Source of the DNA: Boothiomyces macroporosus
Lineage: Eukaryota > Chytridiomycota > Chytridiomycetes > Rhizophydiales > Terramycetaceae
DNA: 64,000 nt
NCBI GenBank assembly: GCA_027604185.1
Contig: JADGKB010000022.1
Span: forward strand, 85,335 to 149,334
Direction of reading: 5' to 3'
The position numbers and the translations under genes were made by a program. Each line of letters begins with the position of its first letter. The first letter of the stretch is position 1. Positions 10,301-22,410 of this stretch are shown here, one piece after another. The notes beneath the pieces were generated by a model. The model saw only the letters and a program-made list of their open reading frames with translations, was not told the DNA's origin and searched no databases.

Positions 10301-12025
10301 ATGGACGATAATCAATGTTACTGCTTGGACTGTCCTTCCTTGTTTAGAATTTTTCTTTGCCTCGTTTCAAAAATGTATCCTCTTCGGAGAACGAATTCTT
10401 CACAATTCAAAAGAAAAAAATCAATCATTCCAGTGATATATCAAGAAAACAGCAAATCAGGAAGGAGTATGTGGTACGCTTTGCTTGCGGTAGTCTTTTT
10501 GGTTTTCCTTTCTATTGTATTTTGGTCGAAAAGCAGCATCGAAGATATCATTCCAGATTCATTTTCAGAGCACAACCTTTACTCTCTCAATATCCCGTCC
10601 ATCAAAGATATCCCGCACGTTGCGACAGACAAGCGATATTGCATTGTCATTGATGCTGGCAGTTCTGGATCAAGGATTTATGTATATAGTTGGAATTCAC
10701 CGTCCTTATCACAATCAAAGCAAGTAATTGATATCAACAAACCATCTGAAAATTCGTTTGAAAAAAAGATACGACCAGGAATTTCAAGCTTAGCGAGTGC
10801 TCCAGAGCAAGTTTCAGCATACTTGCAGCCACTGTTGGAATTTGCAGAAAAAACAGTGCCAGCTGAACTCCATTCATCGACGCCTATATTTCTGTATGCC
10901 ACTGCAGGGCTAAGGCTCTTGGACAAAGAATTGCGAGATTCATTGCTATCTAATGCCTGTCTCTATACCCTTCAGAACTTCAAATTTGCAGTAGATTCTT
11001 GCACAAACAACTTTAGGATGATATCTGGCGAGATGGAAGGAATGCTGGGTTGGATAGCTGTAAACTACCTCCAGCACAAATTTCAAGATAAATCTATTGG
11101 GTTTATGGATATGGGTGGAGCATCTACACAGATTGCCTTTGAGCCAGTAACAAACTCACACAAGAATGACTTGATTGATATATTTATTAGATATCAAGAT
11201 GGAAGTCAAGCTATTCACAAAGTATTCGTTACAAGCTTTTTGGGATATGGAGTTAATCAAGCACGGATGAAATATGTAAAGTCTTTGCTCGATAATGCCA
11301 CAACGGAGTATAGAAACACAACTGACCCTTGCTTACCAGTAGGGCTACAAGTTAGAACCAAAGTCAACATTACTGGATCTGGATCTTTTGAAAAATGCTA
11401 CAGTGCTATTACCCCAATACTAGAAAAATCTCAGGAGTGCAGCAAAGACCCTTGTCCATTGAACGGTATACATGTTCCGTTGACAGATTTTCATATTGGA
11501 AAATTCTTTGGGATATCTGAATTTTGGTACACAACTTCAAACGGATTTGATCTGGGTGGTGTATATAGGCCGGAAGCAGTGTTTGCTGCATTACAAAAAC
11601 ATTGCTCATATACTTGGGAGGAGCTTGAAAACAAGTTTTATGCCAAAGAGTTTAAAAACATTGACAATCTATCGCGCTTGGAACTTCAGTGCTTCAAAGG
11701 TGTTTACATCCTGAACTTGCTTCATGAAGGTTTTGGGTTTCCCAAGAGCAGTCTCAAAGATGGACAAGACTTTGACCTGAAAACAGTAGACGAAATTTCT
11801 GGGTTTTCTGTTTCTTGGACTTTTGGAATGGCTTTCATTTACGCTTCATCCACTATCATGTTAGGAAGGACTTCTTACGCTTGGGAATATATCTATATAA
11901 CTGGCCTCTTAGCAATACTTGCCTTTATGGTATACAAGTACTGGCATGGTAGAAAGCATGCTGTAGTCGATATGTCTAAATATCACACAACCAATCAATC
12001 TTCAATCCATATTGAAGTTGCTTAA
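10301..12025 (+). CDS. GDA1/CD39-family apyrase (Golgi nucleoside diphosphatase)
   Basis: This is an intronless 574-codon ORF hydrolysing nucleoside di/triphosphates in the Golgi lumen, needed to clear GDP or UDP after glycosylation. Apyrase conserved regions appear in order: IDAGSSGSRIYVYSW (ACR1), PIFLYATAGLRLL (ACR2), SGEMEGMLGWIAVNYL (ACR3) and GFMDMGGASTQIAFEP (ACR4), then DLGGVYRP near the C-terminal lobe. There is an N-terminal anchor TM (WYALLAVVFLVFLSIVFW, about residues 60-80) and a C-terminal TM (YIYITGLLAILAFMVYKYW), the two-TM layout of Ynd1/ENTPD4 rather than single-TM Gda1. The ATG at 10301 is first; an in-frame ATG at 10373 (MYPLRRTNS) would give a more typical short cytoplasmic tail. 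Confidence 0.93.
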   Translation: MDDNQCYCLDCPSLFRIFLCLVSKMYPLRRTNSSQFKRKKSIIPVIYQENSKSGRSMWYALLAVVFLVFLSIVFWSKSSIEDIIPDSFSEHNLYSLNIPSIKDIPHVATDKRYCIVIDAGSSGSRIYVYSWNSPSLSQSKQVIDINKPSENSFEKKIRPGISSLASAPEQVSAYLQPLLEFAEKTVPAELHSSTPIFLYATAGLRLLDKELRDSLLSNACLYTLQNFKFAVDSCTNNFRMISGEMEGMLGWIAVNYLQHKFQDKSIGFMDMGGASTQIAFEPVTNSHKNDLIDIFIRYQDGSQAIHKVFVTSFLGYGVNQARMKYVKSLLDNATTEYRNTTDPCLPVGLQVRTKVNITGSGSFEKCYSAITPILEKSQECSKDPCPLNGIHVPLTDFHIGKFFGISEFWYTTSNGFDLGGVYRPEAVFAALQKHCSYTWEELENKFYAKEFKNIDNLSRLELQCFKGVYILNLLHEGFGFPKSSLKDGQDFDLKTVDEISGFSVSWTFGMAFIYASSTIMLGRTSYAWEYIYITGLLAILAFMVYKYWHGRKHAVVDMSKYHTTNQSSIHIEVA

Positions 12026-12276
12026 AAAGTTATTACAAATATATATCTAATATGCTTTAATTTAATGTTTCAATGTTTACACCAAACCCCACTCTTCCTA
12101 GCTGATTAAGAGCGGCAAACTAAACTATGGTGCACTACAAACGTGCCATCGAATATCCTGCTGGTGGTACTGTGTAAAAATATGTCAGAAGAATTTCGCT
12201 TGCAGCTACAGTTGCAGAACGGCAGCAGGTTTGTCTTACTCGAACCTTTGAAATTTCTTTACAGAAAGATATTTCG

Positions 12277-13328
12277 ATGGAAACCCACGGACAAGGAGAA
12301 TTTAATGACACCAATGTTTTACAGTACAAAGATGGACTTGAACCAACTACCATTTCAGTTAAAGGACAAGTTAAAAGCTACATTGGAGCAAAACAGTATA
12401 TCGAAATTCCAACTCATGAATTCACTTTCAGCAATTATGAAGAATTCAAGAATTTGATTTGGGATCACTTCAAAACGCACATTGAAAAGAAGGTGGTATT
12501 TGATCATGGAAGATTTCAAGATGATTATGAAGTGACCATAAATGATATGAATGATTTTATATGTATTTCCATTGAAGGGTTATTTAGCTTAATACTAGCA
12601 AGAACAATAGAAAAATGCAATTCAACAGCGGAACAACAGCCAGACAATTTACTTTGTATAAATTGGTGAAGATGATCTCGAAGGCAGGAAACAACTCATT
12701 GATTGTAACTGTTTACAGATACTCCACCAATTTATCAACAGTTAAAATGGTTAATGACTATGAAAGTTGGAGAACTTGTAGATTAGAAGTTCCATTGGCA
12801 AATAGTGCAGATCGGCCAAGTATGGAAAGCACCGATAGAATGGTAAGAGAGCTTAAGAGCTACCACACTAACTTAAAAGGGCTGGAAATCTACTGGCTCC
12901 GGTGGGCATCATGCATTTTGAATCAGCCTAACCTTTCCAATAGCCAAAAGCACGAGATGGCCAAAAATCCACCAGAGGATATCTCTGCGGATTTGGCGGT
13001 TCATTTTAGCCCTGTTATTCCTCACGATCGGTCGAAAGCAAGGTCCAGGCAAATTATGGATATAAGACTAAGCAGTCTCAAACGAATACAAAAAGATATG
13101 GAATACCTTGAAAGATTTCAACAAAAGGAAATGCAAACTCTCCGAAATTACAAAAGGCAGTCTCTAATGAGAATCAAAAAAGTTCAAGAGTATATTGATC
13201 TATCAATTGGGGCTCTTCTTGATGTTTATGAGGGTGATCTAGGAACACTTGATAATATACGTCTCCCAACTATGCAATCTCAAGAGTTTAATCATTCTAA
13301 CTCAGAATTAGATTTTGATCCTCAATAA
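12277..13328 (+). CDS. Unknown protein, paralogue of the gene at 50559-51494
   Basis: This soluble protein of about 343 residues starts METHGQGEFND. One 20-nt intron (12579-12598) joins the exon ending NDFICISIEG to KNNRKMQFNSGTTARQF. The same join is visible in the paralogue as DDFIRFRKNNRFMMP, which supports the splice. Shared blocks with the paralogue: a stretch ending in a basic, hydrophobic 'KKVVFDHGRF/KRKVIIRDDGVF'; a beta-rich 'SLIVTVYRYSTNL/PLTIIVCRYSFNL'; a central Trp-Ala motif 'LRWASCIL/NTWAAYIV'; and a C-terminal coiled coil of basic heptads. I recognise no catalytic motif or family. Two dispersed copies in one window suggest a lineage-specific family. An upstream open frame also exists, so the start could be earlier. 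Confidence 0.6.
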
Positions 13329-16300
13329 AGAAATAATATTTTTACCCTTATTTCTATTAGTCTGTTGTAATACTATTATCTGATCGGAAGGTCTTAATTG
13401 TTAATTGTTTAAACTCATTTTTAAATTCATTTAGATTAGCAATTATAAACAATAAGGTAGGTCTTGGATGGCTAGAGCAGAGGAAGTACAAGCAAAACAT
13501 TTACAATTCAATTGTCCTGTATAATATCTTAAGTATCCCAAATTTAAAATGCCATTTATCAAGGCAGGTTGGTTGGTTGTAAGTAAAACCCTATCCAAGT
13601 ATCCATAATACTTGAATAGCCTATCGCTTTCATAACAATAAATTATCTCCACAGTCCTATTCTTCATTCGTATTGGTGTAATCATTTCAATTTCATTGGA
13701 ATTGCTGTATTTTGAGATGAGTTCAATATCAAAACCAGATTGTGAATTTCATGATTGCTCTTATTCTGAGTTACAGTGAATCATTGATCCATCCAATATC
13801 CTCTGAGTTTCTTCCTGGATATCATTGAATTTACTTTGAACTCCAAATTAATTTGACACTGAAATTAATCTCTGGCAGATGTTCCAACCCATTCATACCA
13901 ATGTAAAAGCCTCTTATGGTTCATAAAACAGAGCAATAAAATGGGATCCTTGCTTCTGTAATCCCCTGTAACAATTTGCGGTATTCCCTAGACTTTTTCA
14001 AAGTTCTTGATGCGATCCGTGTAATAAAAACACACCTCGAGAAATAAAATCATATAGTAGCACCCAAAAATTGAGTTCAATTCGCAAGAATTCGAAAAAT
14101 ATCATCTTTTATTTGAATTGCTCTTTTTCGATCACTTTTCTTGTTTAACCATGTTTACAGAAAATAAATAGAACGGACTTGTATTGAAATTCTGAAGCTC
14201 TATTTTCTTTTGAATGCCTCTACTCCATCCACCAAAAGGCAATATGATTGGATTTCTAGAAATCTACAAACCAGGTCCTCATCTGAGTTCAACATAAAGT
14301 TGACATCCATAATTTACTTCAAATAAGTGTTCAACTTAGTGGACGAGTTTGATTTTCTGACCGATTGCGCTTCCCTATTGACTTGAAAGCCTAATAGCTT
14401 AATGAAATAAACTGCATTAAGTTTCACCTCTTCCAATATACGTGAATCAAGTTGACTGAACAGTTCAATTATATATTATCGTTTTTGATTAATACCCTAC
14501 ATAATTCTTAAAATGCGCGTGGAAATCACTTGAAGTGTTGAAAAATAACCTTGAAAGTGAGTCCACTTATTTTGCTCTTTTTTCTCACAGTATATTTAGA
14601 TAAAACTACACTTATATTTTGGTATATCAAATTTGCTCTAATCATATTGATATTACGGCACATCAGATTTAATGAACTGGGTATGTGCACCTTGCTGGGA
14701 AAAATTTATTTGTAGTGTTTGTTATTCATAACAAAGAGGCACATTTCTTCAATTATACTTGTATGCCTAGGTGGAATGATTTTTCAGCCGTTTAACGTTA
14801 TTCTCCTTGCCATTTTCTAACTATTCTGAAGTACTATCCTTATACATGGAAAGATGTGTAGATTACTTTTAAGTTATCTCACTGTTAATTGTACTAAAAA
14901 TATCGTACACTGAACTGATTTTAATGACAATCATTATTTACGAAGAATTAGAACTTCGAATTAACTATTTTGTATAAGCATTTCCACCAAATCAAATGTA
15001 TTTCTTTTGAAATTCAAAGAAATGGATTTCAAGACATTGTGGAAAAATGACTAGAAAATCAGAATTCTACTAACAAAAATATAATTATCATTAAAGTAAT
15101 TTACGAGTCATATTCTAGTTGTAAATTGTAATTTTGCATAATTTAGATTCCTTCAGAAATCTAAAATTTTCTCCAATAGCTAATTCAAAAGTTCTTGCAT
15201 ATAATCATTTAAAGTTATTCCTCGAAGGATTATTATCTATATTGATTAGGGATAATAAGGGTACCAACCAAATCTCTTGTTGAATGCATTGGCATATTTT
15301 CAATTTGAGTAATCCATGGTCAGTGCATTTAGAAGTATTGCCTTATTATAGTTAATACTAAAATCAATCTATTTCCATCGTTACTAATAATGATTTTCCA
15401 ATGATTAAGGTATCAAATCCCAAGCAAGAATATATCAATTATTAATTTATTATCACTGCAATAGAAGATATTCACACCTAGCTGATATGTGCTTTCTTTT
15501 TGAATTCTCTAAATGTAATAGCTCCATAAGAGTTAGAGCCATCCCCATGTAATATGTGGATTAATCTGCAATATGGTATTCCATATGACAAAATATCTAC
15601 TTTAAAATGATTTTTCAATCGCCAATTTAGAGTGATCGATAGAGAACTTTTGTGATGTTGAATATGATATATTTCCTCTCAAAGGTATAACGGTCAATTG
15701 AATAAAGATGTTCTACTGGTGTTGTGTCCAGAGGAGGATATCGTTGCTAGTATTTGAAAATCGCCATATAGAAATATTCCCTTACAGTAAAATTGAATTT
15801 CAAATTTTTTAGATGAATTGCTGTCTGCAAAACTCAAAGTAAATTTAATAAGGTTGACGGGAAAGTTAGGCCATATTTCTTGTAGAGATTCTTGAAAATT
15901 GGACAGCAGTAATATTTTGGTCGTAAATAGTTTACAATTACAAATAGCAATCCCAAAAGGGAGTTTTTAAATTGAGTTCCTGTGGAATTCCATAATGAAT
16001 ACATAAAACTTTCCTGCTCTCATGAAATGAAATGGTATTTCCATCATTGAATGAATAGTTGACATCCAAATAAATGATCCATTCATTTTTTGGTGATAAA
16101 AATTCCTGCACTATTATAGAGTAGTAACTTTTAAAGTTTGGATAGTATGTTATAAGGTGTTTGAATTGTTATGGTATACAGAACGGCTGAATATGTATTC
16201 CTTTTGGACTTCCGAATATAATTCTGGTGTAATTACCTCATAGGGAATTAGACTGTATATCTGCACTACTTACTTGATTTCCATAAATATATAACAAGAA

Positions 16301-16725
16301 AATCTCTGACGGAAATCTAAGGCAATACTTGTTTTGTTCAGAGAATGATTTAGCTATAAATACTTAGATCACAACCATTCATCCTTTTACAAACTTTGTG
16401 AACTATTGCAGACGTTACTGGTAATCCAGCTCGAGTAAGGTGATTGAGATTAATTATATTTGTACTAAATTAAATTAAATAAATGACATTCAAGACACGT
16501 ATGTATATTCTTCCAATCTCGCTCTAGGAGATGAATTCACTTATTACATTATAGAGTCAAGATTGAATTAAATTCTTAATGTAGGAATTGAATTGGTGTG
16601 GGTTTGACCTATCAAATAGATTAACATTTGTATTAGGTGGGTAGGATTTCTTGTAGTTCACAAAACAAGCCAAATTGAAAATTGTTCAAGTCTTTTATAA
16701 TTGTCCGGCACACTTTAGATATAGA
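13329..16725. other. 3.4-kb gene-poor block with decayed coding fragments
   Basis: No intact gene can be built here, but the minus strand holds several protein-like stretches with broken frames: 13443-13760 (FDIELISKYSNSNEIEM, then ITPIRMKNRTVEIIYCYE); about 15490-15600 (DILSYGIPYCRLIHILHGDG); about 15690-15980 (IWPNFPVNLIKFTLSFADSN); about 15950-16180 (QEFLSPKNEWIIYLDVNYS ... HYGIPQELNLK); and about 16200-16330 (RFPSEIFLLYIYGNQ, IYSLIPYEVITPELYSEVQK). The fragments repeat an 'HYGIP/SYGIP' theme, as if two or more copies of one gene decayed. A heavily interrupted functional gene with introns I failed to place remains possible. No tRNA or transposase was seen. Confidence 0.5.
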
Positions 16726-17435
16726 CTACATTTGCGGGGAATACGTGGGAACTCTTTTCCTTATAATATCAAGCGCATTAGGACCACAGTTTAGTTGAGT
16801 TTCAGTCAGTATTTCTTGAACCTAAGGTCAACAAATAGTATACAGCCTCTCGGATTTCTGTATCTTGGACCAGAATTCTAGATGCAATAGGAGGTAATAG
16901 AGAGCTCAAAAAGGGTTGCAATTCTTCTTTCAAAAGGAAAATTAAACCTTTCAAAATTTTAAGTGAGGTCAAGAATAATTTCTGGTATTAGTTGGAATTA
17001 CTTTTTCCTTTTGGGCCAACCCACTTCTCAGAGCTGGAATGGCATTTGGCATAAGAGGAAGAATCTTTTCATATGCCCCAGGTGATTCAATAATATCCAT
17101 CAGGCCGATTTCAACAATGAATCTGTAGGGATGTTGACTTTCCCGTAATCCATCACAAAACGTTATGAACATGGGATTGAAATCCAAGGTCGACAAGTCT
17201 TGTGTCCAAACAAGTTTGTGTTTGACAGATCCATGTTGTAGTCGACACGGAATTTGCCCTTTCGAGTATATTGCAGAGAAAGATGTAAAGTGTTTCTTAT
17301 TTCCTAAAGGGGCCACAATGGGAAACCCAAGCTTGCTTTTTGCTTCATTCGCGTTTGGCTGAGTTTTCTAATTGAGTTTAATCATACTTTTGAATGAATT
17401 GGAGCAACTCTTCCTGTAGGTGCTTTTGACATCAT
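16726..17435 (-). CDS. PACRG: Parkin co-regulated gene protein homologue (axonemal PACRG)
   Basis: PACRG is a microtubule inner protein of the ciliary doublet, at the A/B-tubule junction. The reconstructed protein (about 215 residues) starts MMSKAPTGRVAPIHSK and continues with the family core: FSAIYSKGQIPCRLQHG, LDFNPMFITFCDGLRE, HPYRFIVEIGLMDIIE and KILPLMPNAIPALRSGL. It ends TQLNCGPNALDIIRKRVPTY, matching the animal '..YGGENAFINIKYVVPTY' ending. Three introns: 17368-17387 (20), 16982-17001 (20) and 16822-16843 (22). The start is the ATG at 17435 on its own small exon. The conserved C-terminal motif confirms the third splice. Retention of PACRG implies a motile flagellum at some life stage. 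Confidence 0.9.
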
Positions 17436-17587
17436 CTTGCGCGAATAGTTAAACTTTTTTCAACTTGCGTTTCTTTGACTCTATAGTATCCATGCATAGC
17501 CCCATTGTATTCCTATCCATCGACAGATTAGTGCCTGCCCACAATCTTTAATGAAAGTTTAATTAAAAGAAAATATTTTTCGAATCA

Positions 17588-19034
17588 ATGACAATCAACC
17601 CAAAAGTAATTTGCTCAGCACCAGGAAAGGTCTTGATTTGCGGAGGATATCTAGTACTAGATCAAGCATATAATGGAATTGTTTGTGCCTTGGATTCCCG
17701 ATTTCATGTAGAGCTTGAGGAGGTTCCAACTACCTTTGAAACAATAGATTTGGAGATAGTCTCACCGCAATTCACCGATGGATTATGGATCTATAAATTT
17801 GATTTGAAGAATGGCCACTTATCTACAACTGGAAACAATACATTTTTACAAACTGTTCTCAACCATGCATTAAAGTATATTTCAGCAAAGCAGACACTCC
17901 GTCCATCAAATATAAAAATTACAGTGAATGCTGATAACGACTTTTACTCTCAACTGGAATATTTAAAGGATCGCAACCTTCCAGCTACACTAAACTCTTT
18001 GAAAGATATACCGAAATTCAATGCTGCGAATTGTAGCATCAGCAAAGTACATAAAACGGGTCTAGGTTCATCCGCAGCTTTAGTCGCTGCATTGGTATCA
18101 GCTTTGTTACTTCATTTTGGAATTGCGAGCGTCTCTGGCAACAAAATCAAAGAACAAAGCCTACAGATTATTGAACAATTGGCACAATGTAACTATTTTT
18201 TAATCAGACTGCCACTGTCTAGCGCAAGGGAAAATTGGAAGCGGGTTCGACATTAGTTGTGCGGTGTATGGAAGCCAATTGTATACTCGATTCAATCCAT
18301 CCTACATCAATATAGATAGGGACCTAACAAAAGACGAAATTATTCAAGCTATTGAGAAAAGGTAGTTGTTTGTATTTACCCAGGTGGGACACTAGTGTGT
18401 CTAACTTAAAACTTCCGCCTGGAATTGTTTTACAGTTGGGAGATGTTAATTGTGGAAGCAATACCCCGAAAATGGTGTCGAAAGTGCTAGAATGGCGTTC
18501 AAGTTACCCAGAGTATAGTAAAACACTTTGGGATGAAATTGCTGGGAATAATAGCAAAATTATCGTAGAGTTTTCCAAACTTGTAAAGTTGGAGCACGAA
18601 CATGCAAATGAATATCATAATATAGTACAAAGGCTTTCATCCACCAAACCGCGCGAATGGGACGTTTCTACAGATGCATTGGGTATTACAACATCTCTAA
18701 TCACCATTAGGGATACCTTTCTGGTAAACTATTATACTAACTAGACATTAAGAAAATTAATGAAAAAGATGGGGGAAATGGCCAATGTCCAGATTGAACC
18801 TGACCAGCAGACAGAACTGCTAGATAAATCCCTAGAAATAGAGGGTGTATTCGCTGGAGGGGTTCCTGGAGGTAAAAATTGCTAATTGAAGCTGGTGGGT
18901 ATGATGCCATCTTTTGTCTCACTTTGGGGCAAACTTCAAGAACCAAATTACTAGACTACTGGCTCTCTCGTGGAAATGTCACTCCTTTATTGGCTTCACA
19001 GTCCGAAAACGGACTTGAATTCAAATTCAAATGA
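17588..19034 (+). CDS. ERG8: Phosphomevalonate kinase (mevalonate pathway)
   Basis: This GHMP kinase converts mevalonate-5-phosphate and ATP to the diphosphate, upstream of sterols. Protein of about 455 residues: N-terminal [16 protein letters not shown] (GHMP motif 1); [15 protein letters not shown] (ATP-binding motif 2); [20 protein letters not shown]; then [20 protein letters not shown]-terminal motif 3 reads [18 protein letters not shown], formed across an intron. Four introns: 18189-18207 (19), 18362-18383 (22), 18724-18744 (21) and 18872-18891 (20). All conserved motifs depend on removing them, for example EKRWDTSV across 18362-18383. It is divergent from PACRG, with 152 bp between starts. 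With ERG6 downstream in the window it shows an intact ergosterol-type route. Confidence 0.95.
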
Positions 19035-19081
19035 AATTATACTTTTACTTTTATTACATTACTCTAGCATTGTTCTAAATT

Positions 19082-19579
19082 TTAAGCTTCCGCTGCTGGC
19101 GGGACATTTATCAAGCCAAGCGTATTCAGTTTGAGAGAGGAAGTGTCCCATTTAACTGAAGCTTCCAATAAGGTATCATGGGTTTCATTTTTCTTTCCAA
19201 AAGATAGCAGAGTTTTGGCAGCACCTGAGATTTCCAGGCTCTTGTCTTCTTCATACTCTTGAGGATAAAGCAGCTGCTTCAATTGGTTCAATTCCTAATA
19301 TTAAGCCAAATTGAACCATTTGTGCTTGGCGCTCTGCCAGTTGAAATGTCTGCGCTAAACTCTTCCATCTTTCCTACTATTAATTTGAATTACTAGTTCA
19401 GGTATCAATTCCGCCAATTTTATTTTCAGCGATTTACATTCCTTTTCACAGGTCTCCAGTGCCATGGTTTTCTTGTTTCTCGATTTACGACCTGCACAAG
19501 TGAAACAAAATAATCTTCCTTTTACTGCAGGGTTTTTACATTCAACTAGATATCCCTTACACAATCTCCCACAAGACAT
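19082..19579 (-). CDS. Small Cys-rich, coiled-coil protein (possible zinc binder)
   Basis: This protein of about 150 residues starts MSCGRLCKGYLVEC. The N-terminal 30 residues contain six or more cysteines in a C-x3-C-x6-C-x9-C-x2-C spacing (CGRLC..CKNP..FCFTC) followed by a basic stretch (RKSRNKK), a plausible zinc ribbon. The middle is helical (EKECKSLKIKLAELIPELV), and the C-terminus is polar, ending NVPPAAEA. Introns are 19355-19377 (23 nt) and 19295-19316 (22 nt, unusual GTTC 5' end). It lies just downstream of XPF on the same strand, with 171 bp between them. I recognise no family. Upstream open sequence up to 19739 may be leader or an extra exon. Confidence 0.6.
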
Positions 19580-19750
19580 TTAAGTTTGACTTTTCAAGTC
19601 GCTGACACGCCTTTAATACGATGACGTCTTTCGATGATGAAAATGCCTTTGTTAAATTGTAGAATACCAATCTCACACGAGTCAGTTCATGTACGACAGT
19701 CGATATTCTACTTGAACTCTCGCAATAAGCTTGTGTCAAAATTGTATCTT

Positions 19751-22384
19751 TTATTCGATTGTCTTGAAAGAATTTCTAAAGAAGGAATGCATTAACCGTC
19801 CTGGCATTTCTCCTATTAATTTTTGAGCATCTTCAAGGCTTATCTGTGACAGTTGCTCAAAGTTTTTCACACTCTTCATTACAGATCGAACGTTATTGGG
19901 CGAAATTCCGGGAACGTTGAGTAGAATATCCTAATGTAAGACCAAAATACCATCAAAGTTTGATTATAGACTCCATTGGATTGAGTGTCTATCCCTTTTA
20001 AACGCGCTTGCTCTGGATCTGGAGGGTCTTGTTTTACCTGTAGATCTTCAAACAGCTCGGCAACATTTGGCGGACTAGGACTCCATAGGATCGATAATTT
20101 GGGGAAATGAATACATAACAATACTAGCCTTCTGGTAACGTCCATTTCCATTTCGCTTTTAGAAATTGCAAGATTAAAAGATTTGATATCCTGGAATTCA
20201 ATCAACAGCCCAAATCTTGAATAATGGAGAGACATGCTATGGCTCTGTTTATACAGCCGCCCAGTTTTTAACGACTGTGTCAAATCTGAAAGATTCTTTC
20301 TTTCGATGGCAATTTCTGGTGATAGAATATAGTCACCAATTTCAAGAGTGATTGGAATTACCTCAATTCTACGGGCATACAGTAATAATGGAACAGATGA
20401 TCTGAATTCACGAACATCGCAGATGATCCTTTTTGTCTCCTCTTGCCCACCTGCAATTCTTGAATCTTCCTTCCAGAAATAATCTTGCGCCAAACTTACA
20501 CGACCATGCTCATCCAAAGGTATTACTATATTCTAAAATTACGATAAAAGTACACTCTTTTGATTGATTAGTTTTTCAAACGACTCTTTCTCTTTCCGTA
20601 AGTTGGTAAGATAATACTGCTCTTGTATAGAGTTTTCATAAACCATAAAGTATACCGTAATTTCATAAGCTGGAAACATTGATTTATAACACTTGTTAGC
20701 CAATACTTACTTCTATTTGCCGAACAGCTTCGACATTTGCATCGTACATTATGATCCATTTTGGAACAAATGATTCCAGAATACTCGAGACTGGCTGATA
20801 GTATTCGTGGTTTTTGGACATTGTAATTATTCTAATATACGAGTTCAAATCCGTTTCCAAGTCTAACACAGGCTCAGTAGACATTTCTGCAAACCCGGCT
20901 GTTTGCTGAAGAAAGTCATTCTTGGATGCATCAATATTCTTTCTTACTCTTCTCCTTTTATTGTTGTTATTTTCTACTTTTTCCTGGGCTTTTTCATTTC
21001 GATTCTCATTTAGCTGCTTTATTTGCGCTTTCCAGTTAAAGTAATTCTTCAAGTATCCCTCCAACAGGCTTTCTATCCCTTTCGATGAAAAATTCTTTTC
21101 AGATTTGTCTGTCCGTTTCAATATTCGTCTCAGCTGATTTGCTGTTCGGGCATTCTCTGTTAGAATTAAGACTCGTTAATTAACAGTTACTATTCCCTTT
21201 CTCTGTCTCTGCTCGTTCTTTTTCAATTTCCTTGAATATTTGTAGTAAAGCTCTCCATTTTGGCTGCTCTTCAAGGTTGAATTGATAGCCATCTGGCAAA
21301 TCGATATTGACTTTATCATTTTTAGTAACAAAGACTCTATGCTGCGAAGCTGAATATACCACATTAGCAGCGTCAAGCAGCAGCCAAGAGTTGTCGACCC
21401 TGAAACTAGAATTCTGCTTGTTTGCTTCTCTTATTGTCTCCAAAAAGGTGTAAAATGTAACGCAATCATAAGAATCTAAATATGCCAATAAAGCCCTACA
21501 GGTTCGAATATCAGAAATTATCTGTCTTGTTTTACTGCTGGATCTTTCCAGTTGGGAATTCATCAAGTAATCAAAAGACTTGAAGAATGCATTTTCCAGT
21601 TTCAAGTCATCGGCATCTATATGTGGATACGATCGCTTCAGTTCTCCCAACAGTTGACTCATACAATCTAATAGCCCAGTTTGGATATATTTCATTTGCT
21701 TTGTAAAGGGAATTCTAATCTCCAGTAGTTTCAAGTTCCCTCTGGATTCAATGTCCTGTTTCACTGTAACATGAAATCTTGGCCAAATATACAGATTGGA
21801 AACATGAAGGGTTTTCATCATTCTTTCCAGCTTACCCATTTCATTCACAAATACATTCGGAGACTCTGAAAAAGCCTTAATGAATCCATTCTTGTTATTT
21901 TGCCTATACATGCGAGCAACAAAGCTAATGGTGCTGGTATCAGAGATGTCTTCACAGTGGTTAATCAGTAATCCGGAAATCAAATTTATCGGGATGATTT
22001 TGTTCAACAAATCCACTATTAATATTCTTGCGGTAATCGAAATCACACCCCCTCCTAGATACAGTGATTGACTGGATTAATTTCCTGTTACCGATCTTTT
22101 GCACTGGTTTCATTATTAACTTCCACAAACAAATCTGGATTCAAAGTGAGGGAATTATCCAACAAATATTCTTCCTTTAAATTCTTTTTCAAGATTTGAA
22201 ATTCAATTGAATTGGTATTCAAGAGTAAAATCAGGCTCTTCTCGTCTCCCATTTGAATTATAGAAAATAAAACCCGTTCAATCTGCAACCCTTGAGCCAT
22301 TACGAGTAAGCCGTCGCTCTGGCCTTGAACCGAATTACTCATCAAATCTTCAAATGCCTGAACATGGAACGGGAGGAGCTTCAT
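19751..22384 (-). CDS. XPF/ERCC4 (Rad1/Rad16) structure-specific endonuclease subunit
   Basis: This is the catalytic subunit of the XPF-ERCC1 nuclease for nucleotide-excision repair and crosslink repair. It is about 845 residues, slightly short of human XPF (~900). The N-terminal half is the degenerate SF2 helicase (GGGVISITARILIVDLLNK; WPRFHVTVKQ; SYDCVTFYTFLETI). The C-terminal nuclease motif is intact: GDYILSPEIAIERKNLSDL, carrying the ERKxxxD active site. It is followed by LLLYARRIEVIPI-type strands and a tandem helix-hairpin-helix (ILLNVPGISPNNVRSVMKSV). Five introns: 22072-22091, 21172-21190, 20692-20710, 20533-20553 and 19931-19950 (19-21 nt). The ATG at 22384 lies only 26 bp from the divergent start at 22411. 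Confidence 0.95.
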
Positions 22385-22410
22385 GATTGAAAATATTTTG
22401 CAGATCAGGA

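Noticed and set aside
19751..19800. A 21-nt intron near the XPF C-terminus (gttaatgcattccttcttt + ag).
   Set aside because: The sequence is open without splicing, and the unspliced reading PGRLMHSFFRNSF matches the XPF C-terminal helix better than the spliced one.
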